Origin: Saccharomycopsis fibuligera x Saccharomycopsis cf. fibuligera
Lineage: Eukaryota > Ascomycota > Saccharomycetes > Ascoideales > Saccharomycopsidaceae
Direction of reading: 5' to 3'
NCBI GenBank assembly: GCA_001936135.1
Contig: CP012816.1
Location: forward strand, 3,841,501-3,905,500
DNA length: 64,000 bases
Shown: piece after piece, positions 50,996 through 61,268 of the stretch
How the letters are laid out: each line of letters starts with the position of its first letter
Numbering within the stretch: the stretch's first letter is position 1
Notes under the pieces: model-generated
Seen by the model: only the letters and a program-made list of their open reading frames with translations
Database searches by the model: none
What the model was told of the DNA's origin: nothing
Translations under genes and position numbers: made by a program

Positions 50996-53566
50996 TCATT
51001 CTAGTTGCGGATATCCTCTTATGAGGACTTCGCCTTTGTCATTTAGTACACAGTTATCACTTGTTGCGTCAATTCCTCTACTTTTCAAGTATTGTATTTC
51101 TTGCTCGTTAATACCGTACTTGTCTTTTGGCAACCAAACAAAATTATCTAGAGCATTATGTTTGAATGAAGGATGCAAAAAATTGCTCTCGTTATCTATT
51201 TGGTTAATGTTGAATTCTGTTTGTTGTATAAAATTTTCAGTGGGGCTGATGTTATTTTGACTAGTGATCTCTCCATTTTCCAAATCCTCTAATGGCAGAT
51301 ACTTCAATGATGCTTTACACGAATTTGATAAGTACATATGCGTTGACAAACTTATCAAAAACACTATTATCATTCCGAATCCATGGCTCATAAAAACTGC
51401 TTCGTCATTTTGATTTCTCACCAAGAAAAATAAGCCAGCAAGAGATATCTCAAGGCAGTATATGCCACCATACAGTTGCATCAAGGCGTCAGGGTAAAAC
51501 TTACCAAAAGTTTCTGATTTATTATCGTAATTATAACAAAATTTCAAGGAATATTTGAATGATAGTAAAATCAAAGAAAATGAAATTGTGCTAAATGCGG
51601 TGATGAGGGGTGCAATAATAGAGAATATTATACATATTGAACCTAGTGTTGAATATATTGGGTATATTGAGCCCCATTTGACATTTTCTAATTTAATGAT
51701 ATTTTCAAACTTTTCTCTTGGTGTTCTTCTTTTTATTGCAGGGTAAAATACAGTTCTTTTGAACAAAATATATGACTGCAGCAAATTGCTTCCACAATAT
51801 GTTAGACCTCTCAAGAGTATAAATGAGAAAAAGAAGTTGGAAGATTTTGGTAGATCCTTGGCCAGCATTGTAGGTATGGATGCAGGATTATTAATCAAAC
51901 TTTCCAAAAAAGCAGTGATAGTAGAAGAAACAGCAACGACCAGAAAAACGTGAACAAAAAAAAAGCAAAAGCACCAGCTTTGTATGTCACGCTCGACTTC
52001 AGCTCCTGTGAGTTTCCCTTTCAGTACAGACAACCATCTGAATAAAACAGGAATTATTTCGGTTATAAGTATCAAACTTAATGCTGGAAAGACACCTGAA
52101 ATCAAAGATTTCATAAAGCTTGGCAAAGTATCTATCCATGCTAGAAATGGAAATACAGTTGTAAAAAAAGGGGGTTGAGAAAATAAACCAATGAGAACAG
52201 AGGGAATAGCCCAAAAGACAATCAAAAATATTTTTAGAATATTGGAAAGTAAATAGCGCAGTCTTTTCATCCAAAAATTATTCAAATTAATATTGCTCCA
52301 AATTATGTCTTGTGGATTCACTTCAATAATCTTGATATCGCAGCATTTCGTGCTTATCAGAATTTGCTTTGCAATATAGGAAGCTATTTTGTTATTGAAC
52401 TGAAGAAACATTTTATGATGGCAAGGTATTTTATCTTGAAGAATGCATTGCTTTAAAGAGACAAAATTTGTGTTGTTAATATGATACTCTGCTATCAATT
52501 CTTCTACCAAGTCAACCTTCGGACTGACAAAAGGAACTTTCACCTTCCAACTGTTAAAGAGCACCACGGGAGCATAAGTTTTTGGCCGCTTATCGTTTTC
52601 CAGCACTAAAGGTTTATTGTTGCTAATAATACGTTGGCTATCACTGAGTGCTACTCCTTCTTCAACCAAAGCTTCCTTATCTTCACAGAGAGCTTTCAGT
52701 TTGAGAAGAGCTTGATTCTTTTGGCAGGACCTCCACTTATCTACTAATATTTTTGTTTCATAAAACTCTATTGCTCGAAGCAATTTTTCGTTTTTTGCAC
52801 GATACTGTTTTAGCTGCGAGAACTCATAGGTAAACCATACTTTCTTTATTCCTCCAGGAAGTTTATTTAGTGACTGTATTATTGGATTAGTATATAAACT
52901 ATCCCCAACGTAAATTTGTTTGAAGTTGCTTGGGATATTGTCCACCATTATGACAGATTTGACTTGTTTGCTTCTCAACAGGTAGGCTCGCCTTATCCTG
53001 ACATACAAATTTAACTCATAAAAAATTATCAAATGAAATATTATTATTGATATTAATGCAAGGACTGTATGGAAGTTGAACAGATAGCAATTTTTTGGAC
53101 CAATATTAGACCACGACAACTTGTCAAGGCCGTTAACGTTCACTGAACCATCGTTCCCTGAATAATTTACCGGTAATAATATCGGCACATTTATAACACA
53201 GAGTATCGCAGACACCATAGCTAATACTCTTAAGAATCGTAGAAAGAAATATGCGTCCAAACCAGAGATGTCAATGTAGTTCGATAGGTTGTATGATATT
53301 GTCGGTAAAACCCAGCCAAAAAAAGAGGATGATAGAAGTTCTACTCTGTGTTTCTCTGGAGCATAGTGAGAACGTGGCTGGTATATCTGGATAATCCTAG
53401 GCCTCAAATAGGAGAAAAACAGAATTTGGGATGTGGCGAATATTACGGAGACTGCCAAAGAAGACAGTAGTGTCTTCAAAGCAATACCCGATGACTTGTG
53501 TGCTGGCGGTGTCTTCTGTTCCAGGAAATCAAAGAAGTTGAAAAATGTTATATTATATTGAATCAT
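50996..53566 (-). CDS. Csc1/Rsn1-type membrane protein (TMEM63/OSCA, DUF221 family)
   Basis: 856 aa with about ten membrane segments. The family includes osmosensitive or calcium-permeable channels and lipid scramblases. Visible: an N-terminal membrane segment and PRIIQIYQPRSHYAP (RSN1_TM region), two further segments, a cytosolic domain from about 195 to 420 with SVIMVDNIPSNFK, then the channel core with WAIPSVLIGLFSQPPF and a C-terminal set of helices. The C-terminal tail is hydrophilic. It could be the ortholog of yeast Rsn1, Csc1 or Spo75; I cannot choose. It converges on MMM1 with 13 bp between stops and diverges from PCT1. Confidence 0.85.
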   Translation of the reverse strand: MIQYNITFFNFFDFLEQKTPPAHKSSGIALKTLLSSLAVSVIFATSQILFFSYLRPRIIQIYQPRSHYAPEKHRVELLSSSFFGWVLPTISYNLSNYIDISGLDAYFFLRFLRVLAMVSAILCVINVPILLPVNYSGNDGSVNVNGLDKLSWSNIGPKNCYLFNFHTVLALISIIIFHLIIFYELNLYVRIRRAYLLRSKQVKSVIMVDNIPSNFKQIYVGDSLYTNPIIQSLNKLPGGIKKVWFTYEFSQLKQYRAKNEKLLRAIEFYETKILVDKWRSCQKNQALLKLKALCEDKEALVEEGVALSDSQRIISNNKPLVLENDKRPKTYAPVVLFNSWKVKVPFVSPKVDLVEELIAEYHINNTNFVSLKQCILQDKIPCHHKMFLQFNNKIASYIAKQILISTKCCDIKIIEVNPQDIIWSNINLNNFWMKRLRYLLSNILKIFLIVFWAIPSVLIGLFSQPPFFTTVFPFLAWIDTLPSFMKSLISGVFPALSLILITEIIPVLFRWLSVLKGKLTGAEVERDIQSWCFCFFFVHVFLVVAVSSTITAFLESLINNPASIPTMLAKDLPKSSNFFFSFILLRGLTYCGSNLLQSYILFKRTVFYPAIKRRTPREKFENIIKLENVKWGSIYPIYSTLGSICIIFSIIAPLITAFSTISFSLILLSFKYSLKFCYNYDNKSETFGKFYPDALMQLYGGIYCLEISLAGLFFLVRNQNDEAVFMSHGFGMIIVFLISLSTHMYLSNSCKASLKYLPLEDLENGEITSQNNISPTENFIQQTEFNINQIDNESNFLHPSFKHNALDNFVWLPKDKYGINEQEIQYLKSRGIDATSDNCVLNDKGEVLIRGYPQLE

Positions 53567-53833
53567 AATTAGAGAAAATTTGAGAAAATCATGCTAACTG
53601 CAGTGACCCAGTAATATAACTTAGTAATACTTTCTCACCTGTATATTGCTGTTAGCTTACTGGTTTTTGAGAAAGCACTAGCACCACAAAAGCATGTTGA
53701 CGATCTACAGATCTGCGACTGCCTGTAGTCATATTCTGGGTCTGTTTCCCCAATGGGATTGGTGCATCAGAAATACAGGGGGTGTGGGTAACCCTATTAC
53801 GTCTGCAAACGGAAGTGTTGAGCATATGGACAG

Positions 53834-53839
53834 CACGTG
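53834..53839. promoter_or_regulatory. CACGTG box
   Basis: CACGTG in GCACGTGCGG, about 280 bp upstream of PCT1 and next to a long T tract. An E-box-type site; the factor is unknown. Confidence 0.4.
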
Positions 53840-53850
53840 CGGTTGAGTGG

Positions 53851-53877
53851 TTTTTTTTTTTTTTTTTTTTTTTTTTT
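53851..53877. repeat. poly(T) tract, 27 nt
   Basis: Pure T run about 240 bp upstream of PCT1. Confidence 0.9.
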
Positions 53878-54117
53878 CGCTTCTCGGTGGATGAATTACA
53901 GAGCGAGTGGGAAGCTTTCTTTTGCTTGTGATTGAATCTGCGCATAGTTCTGTGGATAGAAATAACGTGAAGAAGGTACAAGAACCGGTAGGTAAACCAA
54001 AGCGCAACGTGCCATACCTATACACACCGTCCAATTTTTCGAGTTTCTGCTGGCAGTTACATGTCCCTGTGTATCACTTGTTTCTAAACTTCAATTGGCT
54101 CCTCAAACCACAAAAAA

Positions 54118-55437
54118 ATGGCTAAAACTAGCACGAAGAGAAAGTCTGGAACCGCTCCTTCTGCTCCCCCTGCTTCTACTACTGAGTCCAAAAAAGCAGT
54201 TCCAACTACCAAAAGCACCACTGGTACTAGTTCTCAGAAGCAAATTTCAGTGACTCCAAAGAAAGTCGCTAAATCCAGCACTACCAAATCTAGTTCTGCA
54301 TCCGTAAAATCGCAACTATCGTCATCTCAAAAGACCAAGCAGACTCCTTCAAAAAAGAGACGTCATTCCGAAGTCGACGAAACTCCGTCCAAAAAAGAAC
54401 AAGCAAGAATTGAAGCAGCATTCAAGAAGCAAGAAGAAGAATGGGACAAACTTGTTCCTGAACAATACAGAAAGTATCGTCCTGTTGGCTATCCCCTTTA
54501 TCTTCCAGAAGACACCAATCAAAATTTTCGCGTTTATTGCGATGGTATTTACGACTTGTTCCATTTGGGCCATATGAATCAACTCAAGCAATGTAAGGAA
54601 ATGTTTCCTAATGTTACTCTTGTTGTTGGGGTTCCCGCTGATGAGGTCACTTGGAAAAACAAAGGTTTGACTGTGCTAACAGATAAGCAACGTTGCGATA
54701 CTCTTCTACATTGTAAATGGGTTGATGAAGTTATTCCAAACTCTCCTTGGTGTCTTAACACAAAGTTTCTTGAAGAACACAACATTGACTATGTTGCACA
54801 CGATGACATTCCTTACGCTTCTGCTGATAGTGATGACGTCTATGCACCAGTGAAGAAGTTAGGAAAGTTTTTGGTTACTCAAAGAACTGAAGGTATCTCT
54901 ACTTCAGACATCATCACCAAGATCATCAGAGATTACGATAAGTATTTACTTAGAAACTTTGCTAGGGGTGCATCTAGACATGATTTGAATGTCTCGTGGT
55001 TCAAAAAGAATGAATTGGAAATTAAAAAGCATATCGGTGATTTTAGACAATACTGGAAAAAGACTAATGAAAGTTTGAATAATACTTCTAAGGATTTGTA
55101 CTACGAAGTTAGAGAATACCTAAGAGCCAGCTCTAGTGCCCTCAAAAGAATCAATTCTAGTCCATCTTTGAGCAACTTGAATACCTTAACTTCATCAAGA
55201 AGCCCTTCTCCTACCCTTGAGCCTTTATCCCCCGCGGCAGAATTTGCAATGAAATATTCCGGAAATAGAAATAACCAACCTAGATCTATAATTAGCAGCT
55301 TCAAAAAATGGGTTTTCAAGAAGGACTCTGAAGATAGTGAGTTGTCTCATGATGAAAAATCTCGTGATACAGAATCAGATGCCGCGCAAACTGAAGAGCT
55401 AGAAATTAAACCTCAAAGAAAGAAACAAAAATTATGA
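54118..55437 (+). CDS. PCT1: Choline-phosphate cytidylyltransferase
   Basis: 439 aa. It makes CDP-choline from phosphocholine and CTP, the controlling step of the Kennedy pathway to phosphatidylcholine. The catalytic core (about 140-280) shows the HxGH nucleotide-binding motif (His149 in FHLGHMNQ) and RTEGIST (Arg256 onward). WCLN and AHDDIPY active-site segments are present. The N-terminus is Lys/Ser/Thr-rich with KKRR-type basic patches, consistent with nuclear localisation. An amphipathic helix region and a Ser/Pro-rich phosphorylatable tail follow, ending in a basic PQRKKQKL. Choline supplied by GDE1 in this window feeds this pathway. Confidence 0.95.
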   Translation: MAKTSTKRKSGTAPSAPPASTTESKKAVPTTKSTTGTSSQKQISVTPKKVAKSSTTKSSSASVKSQLSSSQKTKQTPSKKRRHSEVDETPSKKEQARIEAAFKKQEEEWDKLVPEQYRKYRPVGYPLYLPEDTNQNFRVYCDGIYDLFHLGHMNQLKQCKEMFPNVTLVVGVPADEVTWKNKGLTVLTDKQRCDTLLHCKWVDEVIPNSPWCLNTKFLEEHNIDYVAHDDIPYASADSDDVYAPVKKLGKFLVTQRTEGISTSDIITKIIRDYDKYLLRNFARGASRHDLNVSWFKKNELEIKKHIGDFRQYWKKTNESLNNTSKDLYYEVREYLRASSSALKRINSSPSLSNLNTLTSSRSPSPTLEPLSPAAEFAMKYSGNRNNQPRSIISSFKKWVFKKDSEDSELSHDEKSRDTESDAAQTEELEIKPQRKKQKL

Positions 55438-55808
55438 GATGTTTTGATCATACTATTTTCCTGTTCCCTTGATTTTGATTTACATTCTTTCATTTTTTTA
55501 TGTTCATTCTAACTTATCTGCTCATCTTTTTATTTTATTATTTGACGCTTTTTGTTATTCTTTAGGTTATGCATTAGTGTTTAGTTCATTCATTTCTGTT
55601 TTTATAAGCTTTTATCATAATACATAGTTTTGCTGACAAGCCTCAGCTACTTTCACAGAAATGGCAATCATTGTTTCTTCATTGTTTCTTTTGTTCTACT
55701 CATTTTGCTTAGATATATATAAAAAAATGAACTTTTGTAACATGTAATAAATGTGCAAATATCTTAAAAAAAATTGAGTAAATTTATAAATAGATTATTA
55801 TACCAGAA
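55438..55808. other. Convergent 3' region, PCT1 / unrecognised gene
   Basis: T-rich terminator sequence. No gene seen. Confidence 0.6.
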
Positions 55809-56681
55809 TTAGCATTTTCTGGTTTTGCGTTTTCTGGGAGTGGACTCAACTCCCGACAACTTATGGTTCTCGCCTTTGTCCTCAAATATCTCTCCATACA
55901 ATTTCTTATCGAGGTCTGTGCCTCCACTCTCGGAAGAACCTGGACTATATTTTGTGGCATCTGCGCTTTCTTTTAGCACATTCTTTGCCTTCTCTTGAAG
56001 CTCTGGAGTTATTATCTCTTCCGAAGGATCTTGCAAGTAAAGTTGAATGCACAAATACGTTACTCTTCTTGCCTGTAACTCAAACAGTTCATCTGGAGAT
56101 GGCGAGGTTGAAAAATCTGCTTCTTCAAAAGTATCATCTGCAACTGCAGGATAACAGTTTATCGACCATATCTCATCACTAACATGATATAGAGGAATGG
56201 TGTCAATCCAGTTGGTAACCTTTTCTTTATGAGGCATATGTGGAGCTATTCTTGGATTGAAACTTTCTGGAAAAGTGAATGTGGTGGTATTCTGATTGTA
56301 CTTGAAGGGGCTAGTTTCAAACGAGGGATCAATACCTGCCATTCGCATATAGTCGGTATGAATTATGCCTGGACTAGAAGCGTGATTATTGTTCGTTATC
56401 ATATCCTCATATAAGGCAGTAGCCGTCTTGAACTGTGTTGGTGTGTCAGGGTATCTTCCAAATCTTATAAATGCATTTTTAGAACTTTGTGGCTGAAATG
56501 GTTGAAGTTGGACATTGCTTCTGATTGAAGTGTTGTTGATCAAGTAACTCTGTCTTGCAGGAGAGGCATAAGGAGTATGTTCAGGGGAAACCATCACCAT
56601 ATACGGCTGTGTAGGATCATTATACTGATGTCTGTTAGGTAAAGGTGATGAATACTAAAGAATGTGAAAGATTAGCCATCT

Positions 56682-56723
<42 letters not shown>

Positions 56724-56772
56724 TTTCTGCGAATGTTTATATACTTACAATAGTTTCTCCCAAGCCCTCCAT
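55809..56772 (-). CDS. Unrecognised CDK-site-rich protein with a 24-nt first exon
   Basis: Spliced on the minus strand: exon 1 at 56772-56749 (reads MEGLGETI), intron 56748-56655 (GTAAGT donor, GGCTAATC as possible branch site, TTTAG acceptor), exon 2 at 56654-55809; 289 aa. Without splicing the frame would begin at an internal ATG (56600). The 18 codons upstream of that ATG, back to the acceptor (YSSPLPNRHQYNDPTQPY), are clearly protein-like, which supports the intron. The protein is hydrophilic, rich in Ser/Thr-Pro (SSPLP, SPEHTP, YPDTP, TSPF, STSPSP) and ends with STPRKRKTRKC, a full CDK consensus fused to a nuclear-localisation-like patch. A helical segment lies at about 200-240. It is probably a nuclear cell-cycle-phosphorylated protein; I cannot name it. 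Confidence 0.7.
56655..56748 (-). other. Intron containing a 39-nt homopolymer
   Basis: 94-nt intron between GTAAGT and TTTAG. A 39-nt A run (T on the + strand, 56683-56721) fills much of it. Confidence 0.65.
56683..56721. repeat. poly(T) tract, 39 nt, inside an intron
   Basis: Pure T on the + strand, A on the transcribed RNA sense strand. It lies between the donor and the presumed branch site. Confidence 0.85.
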
Positions 56773-57186
56773 ATCTGCGAAGCACGATGATCAATCAACA
56801 ATTCTCGAGAAGGCACTCAGGGAAGAAAGTAAGTAATCAAGAACCACAGTTTGCAAAAGAAAAAAAAAGACAAAAGACAAAAGACAAAAGACAAAAGTGT
56901 ATTTGTCGAAGCCAGCCACAATGCCATTGCCCGTATAATAGACCAGCAACCCCACAAAAAACAAAACCAATAGCATCTAAGATTTGTCACAAAAGCCATA
57001 ATTTATGCATGATGAGGTATGCTGGCCGGTTAGGTGCGCATGGCTGCTTCGTGCGGTTGTTTTTCTCGAATCAAGCTGAGATGAAGCCAGAAGAAAATGT
57101 CGCGATCCTGAAAATTGGAGAAAGTATGTGAGCGACTATCAAATAAACATACAGACTCGCAAAAAACCAATAATGTTCAGTACAAA
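56773..57186. other. Divergent promoter, CDK-site protein / MSM1
   Basis: Contains an AAAAGAC/AAAGACA repeat at about 56862-56897. No gene seen. Confidence 0.6.
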
Positions 57187-58998
57187 ATGAGGATGCTGTT
57201 GAAAACTCAAATGTTGGCAAACTCTGTACTTCGCAGATGCTTATCCACACAAAGTTGTGCAACAGCTCTTAAAAAGCCATTTTACATTACGACACCTATA
57301 TTTTATGTAAATGCAGGTATGTGATCTCTGTTATTTTCAAATTAAAGGAGCATAGCTGATATAAACTAACATCATATTTTCTTCACAGCACCGCATTTAG
57401 GCCATTTATATTCGATGTTATTATGCGATGTCAGAAATCGCTGGGAAGTTTTGAACCAAAGACCATCATTATTCACAACTGGAACCGATGAGCATGGATT
57501 GAAAGTCCAAGCAGCTGCAGAAAAAAATAACAAAGATCCAAAAGAATTTGTTGATGCCTTGGCTTTAACTTTCAAAGAACTCGCTAATTTGGCTAATGTA
57601 AAATATGACAGATTTATACGAACTACAGACTCGGATCATTTGAGGGCTGTTGAGGAATTCTGGAATCTAGTCAAGAAAAATGGATACATTTACGAGGGTG
57701 AACATAGTGGATGGTATTCTGTCTCCGATGAAACTTTCTATCCAGAGACACAGATCACTGAGATTGTGGATCCAAAAACAAAAACAAAAAAAATGATTTC
57801 AAAGGAAACAGGGACTGAAGTAACTTTTCAAAAGGAGAAAAATTACTTCTTTAAAATGTCATTGTTTTATAACGATTTGATGAAACTTTTAAATGAGAAA
57901 GAAGATTTTATTTTACCAAGATCAAAGCAAGTAGAATTAATGAAAGAACTACTCTTTAATGGAAAATTGGATGATTTGAGTATATCTAGACCTTCATCTC
58001 GCCTCAAGTGGGGAATTCCTGTTCCAGGAGACAATACACAGACAATATACGTATGGTTTGATGCATTAATCAACTATATTACCAGTTCTGGTTTTCCCTG
58101 GAAAAAAACTTCCAAACATGATGATATTATACATCCGCCCGAGTCAAACCCATGGCCAGCTACACACTTGTTAGGAAAAGATATTGTTAGATTTCATGGT
58201 ATTTACTGGCCTTGTTTCCTCATGGCTGCTGGTATCCCAGTACCAAAGCAACTTGTCGTTCATGGCCATTGGCTCTGTGAGGGCACAAAAATGAGTAAAT
58301 CTGTTGGAAATGTAGTTGACCCAATATTGATGGCTAACTACTACGGTACTGACCCATTAAGGTTTTTTCTATGTGAAAATTCAGTGTTGGAAGGTGATGG
58401 TGATTTTAGTGAAGAGAGACTTTTTTTCACTAGAAATAACATAATGAGCAAAATTGCAAACTTGATTATGAGATGTTGTGGTCCAAAGTTCAATATCGAA
58501 AGAGCTGTTATTAATTATAATAAGGGGGCCTTTAATGACGAATCTTTTTTGAATGGATTTGATGCAGATAAAGAAATTGATACTAAGTATAAGGCTCTAG
58601 TGAATGACATGAATGCTTTGCACAATAAAGTTGAAAATCACATAGAAAAGTACGAAATGGTTCATGCTATTAATGAGATCTGGAATGTTATAAACCAAGG
58701 AAATCAGTTGTTTCAATTTGCTGAGCCATGGACTTTAAAGGCTACTGAAAATGAAGATGACTTAATTAAGCAAGATGCTATTATATTTGCCTCAATTGAA
58801 GCAGCTAGAATTTCGTCTATTTTATTGCAACCAATCATGCCGGAACTTGCCAACACTTTCCTAGATCGTTTCAGTGTTGACCTAAGCAAACGATTTGCGA
58901 GATTTGCCAAGTTTGCAGCGGATACAAAATATGGTGAAGGTGCTAACAAGAGTGGTGATGCACCAATGAAAAAATTGAAAAAAAGAGTCTCAAGCTGA
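57187..58998 (+). CDS. MSM1: Mitochondrial methionyl-tRNA synthetase, one intron
   Basis: Spliced: exon 1 at 57187-57316, intron 57317-57388 (GTATGT donor, AACTAAC branch site, TTCACAG acceptor), exon 2 at 57389-58998; 579 aa. It charges mitochondrial initiator and elongator tRNA-Met. The join rebuilds the class I signature: ITTPIFYVNA continues as APHLGH, with the HIGH-type motif at 46-49. KMSKS is at 344-348 (TKMSKSVGNVVDP). The anticodon-binding domain starts near 385. A basic N-terminus (MRMLLKTQMLANSVLRR) fits a mitochondrial presequence. The C-terminal tail is Lys-rich. Taking the first ATG of exon 2 would remove the HIGH motif, so the intron is well supported. Confidence 0.93.
57317..57388 (+). 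other. MSM1 intron
   Basis: 72 nt, GTATGT...AAACTAACATC...TTCACAG. It interrupts the codon before the HIGH motif. Confidence 0.9.
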
Positions 58999-59336
58999 AA
59001 ATAGAATAACTTAAAATAAGTATGTACATAAGATGGTAATGAGTTTGCGTGAAAACTCCAAATAAAGTTCATGAAACAACCCCATAGTAAAGACAAAGAG
59101 TAAACAAATGAATTTAAAATATTATATAACATGTACAAGAATTGGATAAAATTTTACAAACAAAATAACAAGTCCACGTTTAAGCACAAGCAATTACGCT
59201 GTATCGCATTGCCAGATTTTTACTTTCACGTAAATATATATAACAGGTATCTTTGCTATTATGAAGGACACTGGCTTTAACTAGAAAGCATTTTAGAACA
59301 CTGTTTTTGAATGTTAAAGTTAAGCCACATTAGCAA
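58999..59336. other. Convergent 3' region, MSM1 / YAH1
   Basis: AT-rich 3' flanking sequence. No gene seen. Confidence 0.6.
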
Positions 59337-60157
59337 CTAATTGTTGAAATCCTTAGTTTGCAAATTTCTAGTCATTGCTGGCAAAGCGACTCTAATACCG
59401 TCGATTTCTTTGCTCATTTTTATCTGACAACCCAATCTAGATGTTTCAGTCAAACCGAAGGCTAAGTCCAACATATCGTTTTCATCATCATCTGGCTCTG
59501 GGATGGAATCGTAGAAATCTGGATCAACAATGACATGACAGGTAGAACAAGCACAAGACCCTCCACAAGCACCTTCCATGTCGAGGTTATTTGCTTGAGC
59601 AATGTCAAGAAGTGAGTCCCCTTCAGCAACTTCGTATGTAAACTGTTCGCCTTCTTTTGTAATAAATGTGACATGTAATCTATACAGAAAGTTAGTATTA
59701 AGTAGTAAGAATAAGAGGTCATAATTGGCAAGCTATTCGATAAAAAGCCCCAAATAACTAGAGAGCTGTAAGCTTAAAAAGCAGAACCATTCATAGAAAT
59801 AAACCGAACTTACTCTTCACCAGGCTTTGGCTTGTGCACATGGCCATGCATATTGGCAGCAGTACTAGAGAATGATCTCTTACTTGCGAAAGCTTTCTGC
59901 TTAGTATTGGCAGTATTAAACTTTGGTAATTTATGTTGCTGAAAAGTATGTATTTGAGGCTTAACAGTTTCCGCTATACTGTTGTTGATCTTTGCACCAT
60001 TTGGTGTATTTGTAGTTTTAAAAGTGCTGATGAGTCTTTTGCGATATTGGTGATTCACATTGGTCATCATCGGATTCAAACTGCTGTGGCACCTAAGGGC
60101 AGAAAAATTGATGCTTCGTAGAGTAGCATGCTTGAGTAGGAGAATATTATGCGACAT
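59337..60157 (-). CDS. YAH1: Mitochondrial adrenodoxin-type ferredoxin Yah1, one intron
   Basis: Spliced: exon 1 at 60157-59814, intron 59813-59680 (GTAAGT donor, TACTAAC branch site, TATAG acceptor), exon 2 at 59679-59337; 228 aa. This [2Fe-2S] ferredoxin passes electrons in mitochondrial Fe-S cluster synthesis, heme A formation and CoQ hydroxylation. The join restores PGEE-LHVTFITKEG, the start of the ferredoxin fold. Cluster ligands are Cys153, Cys159 and Cys162 in ACGGSCACSTC, and Cys199 in SRLGCQIKM. The first ~110 residues are basic, Ser/Asn/Thr-rich and presequence-like, longer than in many relatives. I chose the ATG at 60157; the frame extends 22 codons upstream without a better context. 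Confidence 0.93.
59680..59813 (-). other. YAH1 intron
   Basis: 134 nt with GTAAGT donor, TACTAAC branch site and TATAG acceptor on the minus strand. It joins a split Glu codon. Confidence 0.9.
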
Positions 60158-60273
60158 ATTGGAGAAATGACAAGCAAGGAGAGACCAAATAAATTGAATA
60201 TGGAAAGTTAAAAACGGTGCCAAAGCTTACTATGTTCACCAGTTGATTGACTGGTTCCGATATTTATTGATTT

Positions 60274-60311
<38 letters not shown>

Positions 60312-60710
60312 TTTTTCAAAATTTTTGTTTATCATCGCTGCAATCCGAAACTAGCCAGTCTCCGACAAAGTCACGAGCAAAACAACAAATCGCGGGGCCC
60401 AAATTACAAAGCAAAAGTACAGAATTAAGTACTTGAAAAGTAGCAAAAGCATCAAATGATTACACTAACGTTAATATATTAAGAAAGGGGAATATAAATA
60501 CTAAGTAAATAAAAGAATAAAGGATTAGTTAAATATGAACGGTTAATGAAGGCAAAGAATGCACTAAGAGATCAATGCATGTGAAGAATTGAAGCAAATA
60601 CTGATAAATATGATGAAGGTAGAATTGAAGATAAAGGTTAGTTGCATTCGAACAAGTAGCCTGGCCAAAAACTAACGATAAAGGTTTTTATCAAATCATT
60701 CAGATTTAGT
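60158..60710. other. YAH1 upstream region and secreted-precursor 3' end
   Basis: Contains a 34-nt T tract (60276-60309) about 120 bp upstream of YAH1. No gene seen. Confidence 0.6.
60276..60309. repeat. poly(T) tract, 34 nt
   Basis: Pure T on the + strand (A on the YAH1 sense strand), about 120-150 bp upstream of YAH1. Confidence 0.85.
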
Positions 60711-61118
60711 TCAATTAAATCCGAGAATATCTCTCTTATCTAACTCTTCAGATTCTGCCTCTCTCTTAGTCCAATTGAACCCGAAAAGATCTTTTTTTTC
60801 CAATGTGGCATTTTTTTTATGAACCGGAATATACAGGTGGGCATTGTTTGGTAGAGCGAATGCAGCCCGATCGTTGGTTGTAGTTGGTGTGGCAACATCA
60901 ATAGATGTTCCAGCACTACCAAAAATTACAACCAGAGTGGTTGATTCATTTTTAGAATAGTAATTGGAAGGGGCAGTGGCAGGGGCAGGTGCAGTACTGG
61001 AATGTCCGAAAATCCAGTCAAATAACCCCCTTTTTTCAACTAGATCTTCCGGAACAGGAGCAGCTTCACATGCCATGGCACCCAAAGATGCAAAAGTAAT
61101 CAAGGTGGAAAACTTCAT
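60711..61118 (-). CDS. Secreted multi-peptide precursor with Kex2/Ste13-type sites (E)
   Basis: 135 aa, not recognised. A signal peptide covers about 1-19 (MACEA). Dibasic sites occur at Lys29-Arg30, Lys108-Lys109, Lys118-Arg119 and Lys128-Arg129. They bound three related segments, each Gly- or Asp-led with a hydrophobic/aromatic core: GLFDWIFGH (31-39), DLFGFNWT (110-117) and DILGFN (130-135). The spacer between the last two reads EAESEEL, so Kex2 cutting would leave an Glu-Ala end, as trimmed by the Ste13 dipeptidase in alpha-factor. The middle region is Ala/Pro/Thr-rich with two N-glycosylation sequons (NES, NAT). This has the logic of a pheromone precursor, but the peptides resemble no alpha-factor I know. 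Other repeat-peptide precursors are possible. A TATATAAA box lies about 145 bp upstream. Confidence 0.75.
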   Translation of the reverse strand: MKFSTLITFASLGAMACEAAPVPEDLVEKRGLFDWIFGHSSTAPAPATAPSNYYSKNESTTLVVIFGSAGTSIDVATPTTTNDRAAFALPNNAHLYIPVHKKNATLEKKDLFGFNWTKREAESEELDKRDILGFN

Positions 61119-61260
61119 TCTAATTCTTTAAGCTTAGTGTCAATGTTGATATTTTTGAGGATTAAATAGAGTAGTAAGAAAAGTATCAGTTTTGACAAAG
61201 AAAAAGTTTGTAGTATATTGATTCATGCTGATTTCAAATAAATAAAACAGCAACTCTCCG

Positions 61261-61268
61261 TTTATATA
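61261..61268 (-). promoter_or_regulatory. TATA box of secreted precursor E
   Basis: TATATAAA on the minus strand about 145 bp upstream of the start codon. Confidence 0.55.

Larger units (their letters stand above)
53567..54117. other. Divergent promoter, Csc1-like gene / PCT1
   Basis: 550 bp holding a CACGTG box (53834-53839) and a 27-nt T tract (53851-53877). Confidence 0.6.
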
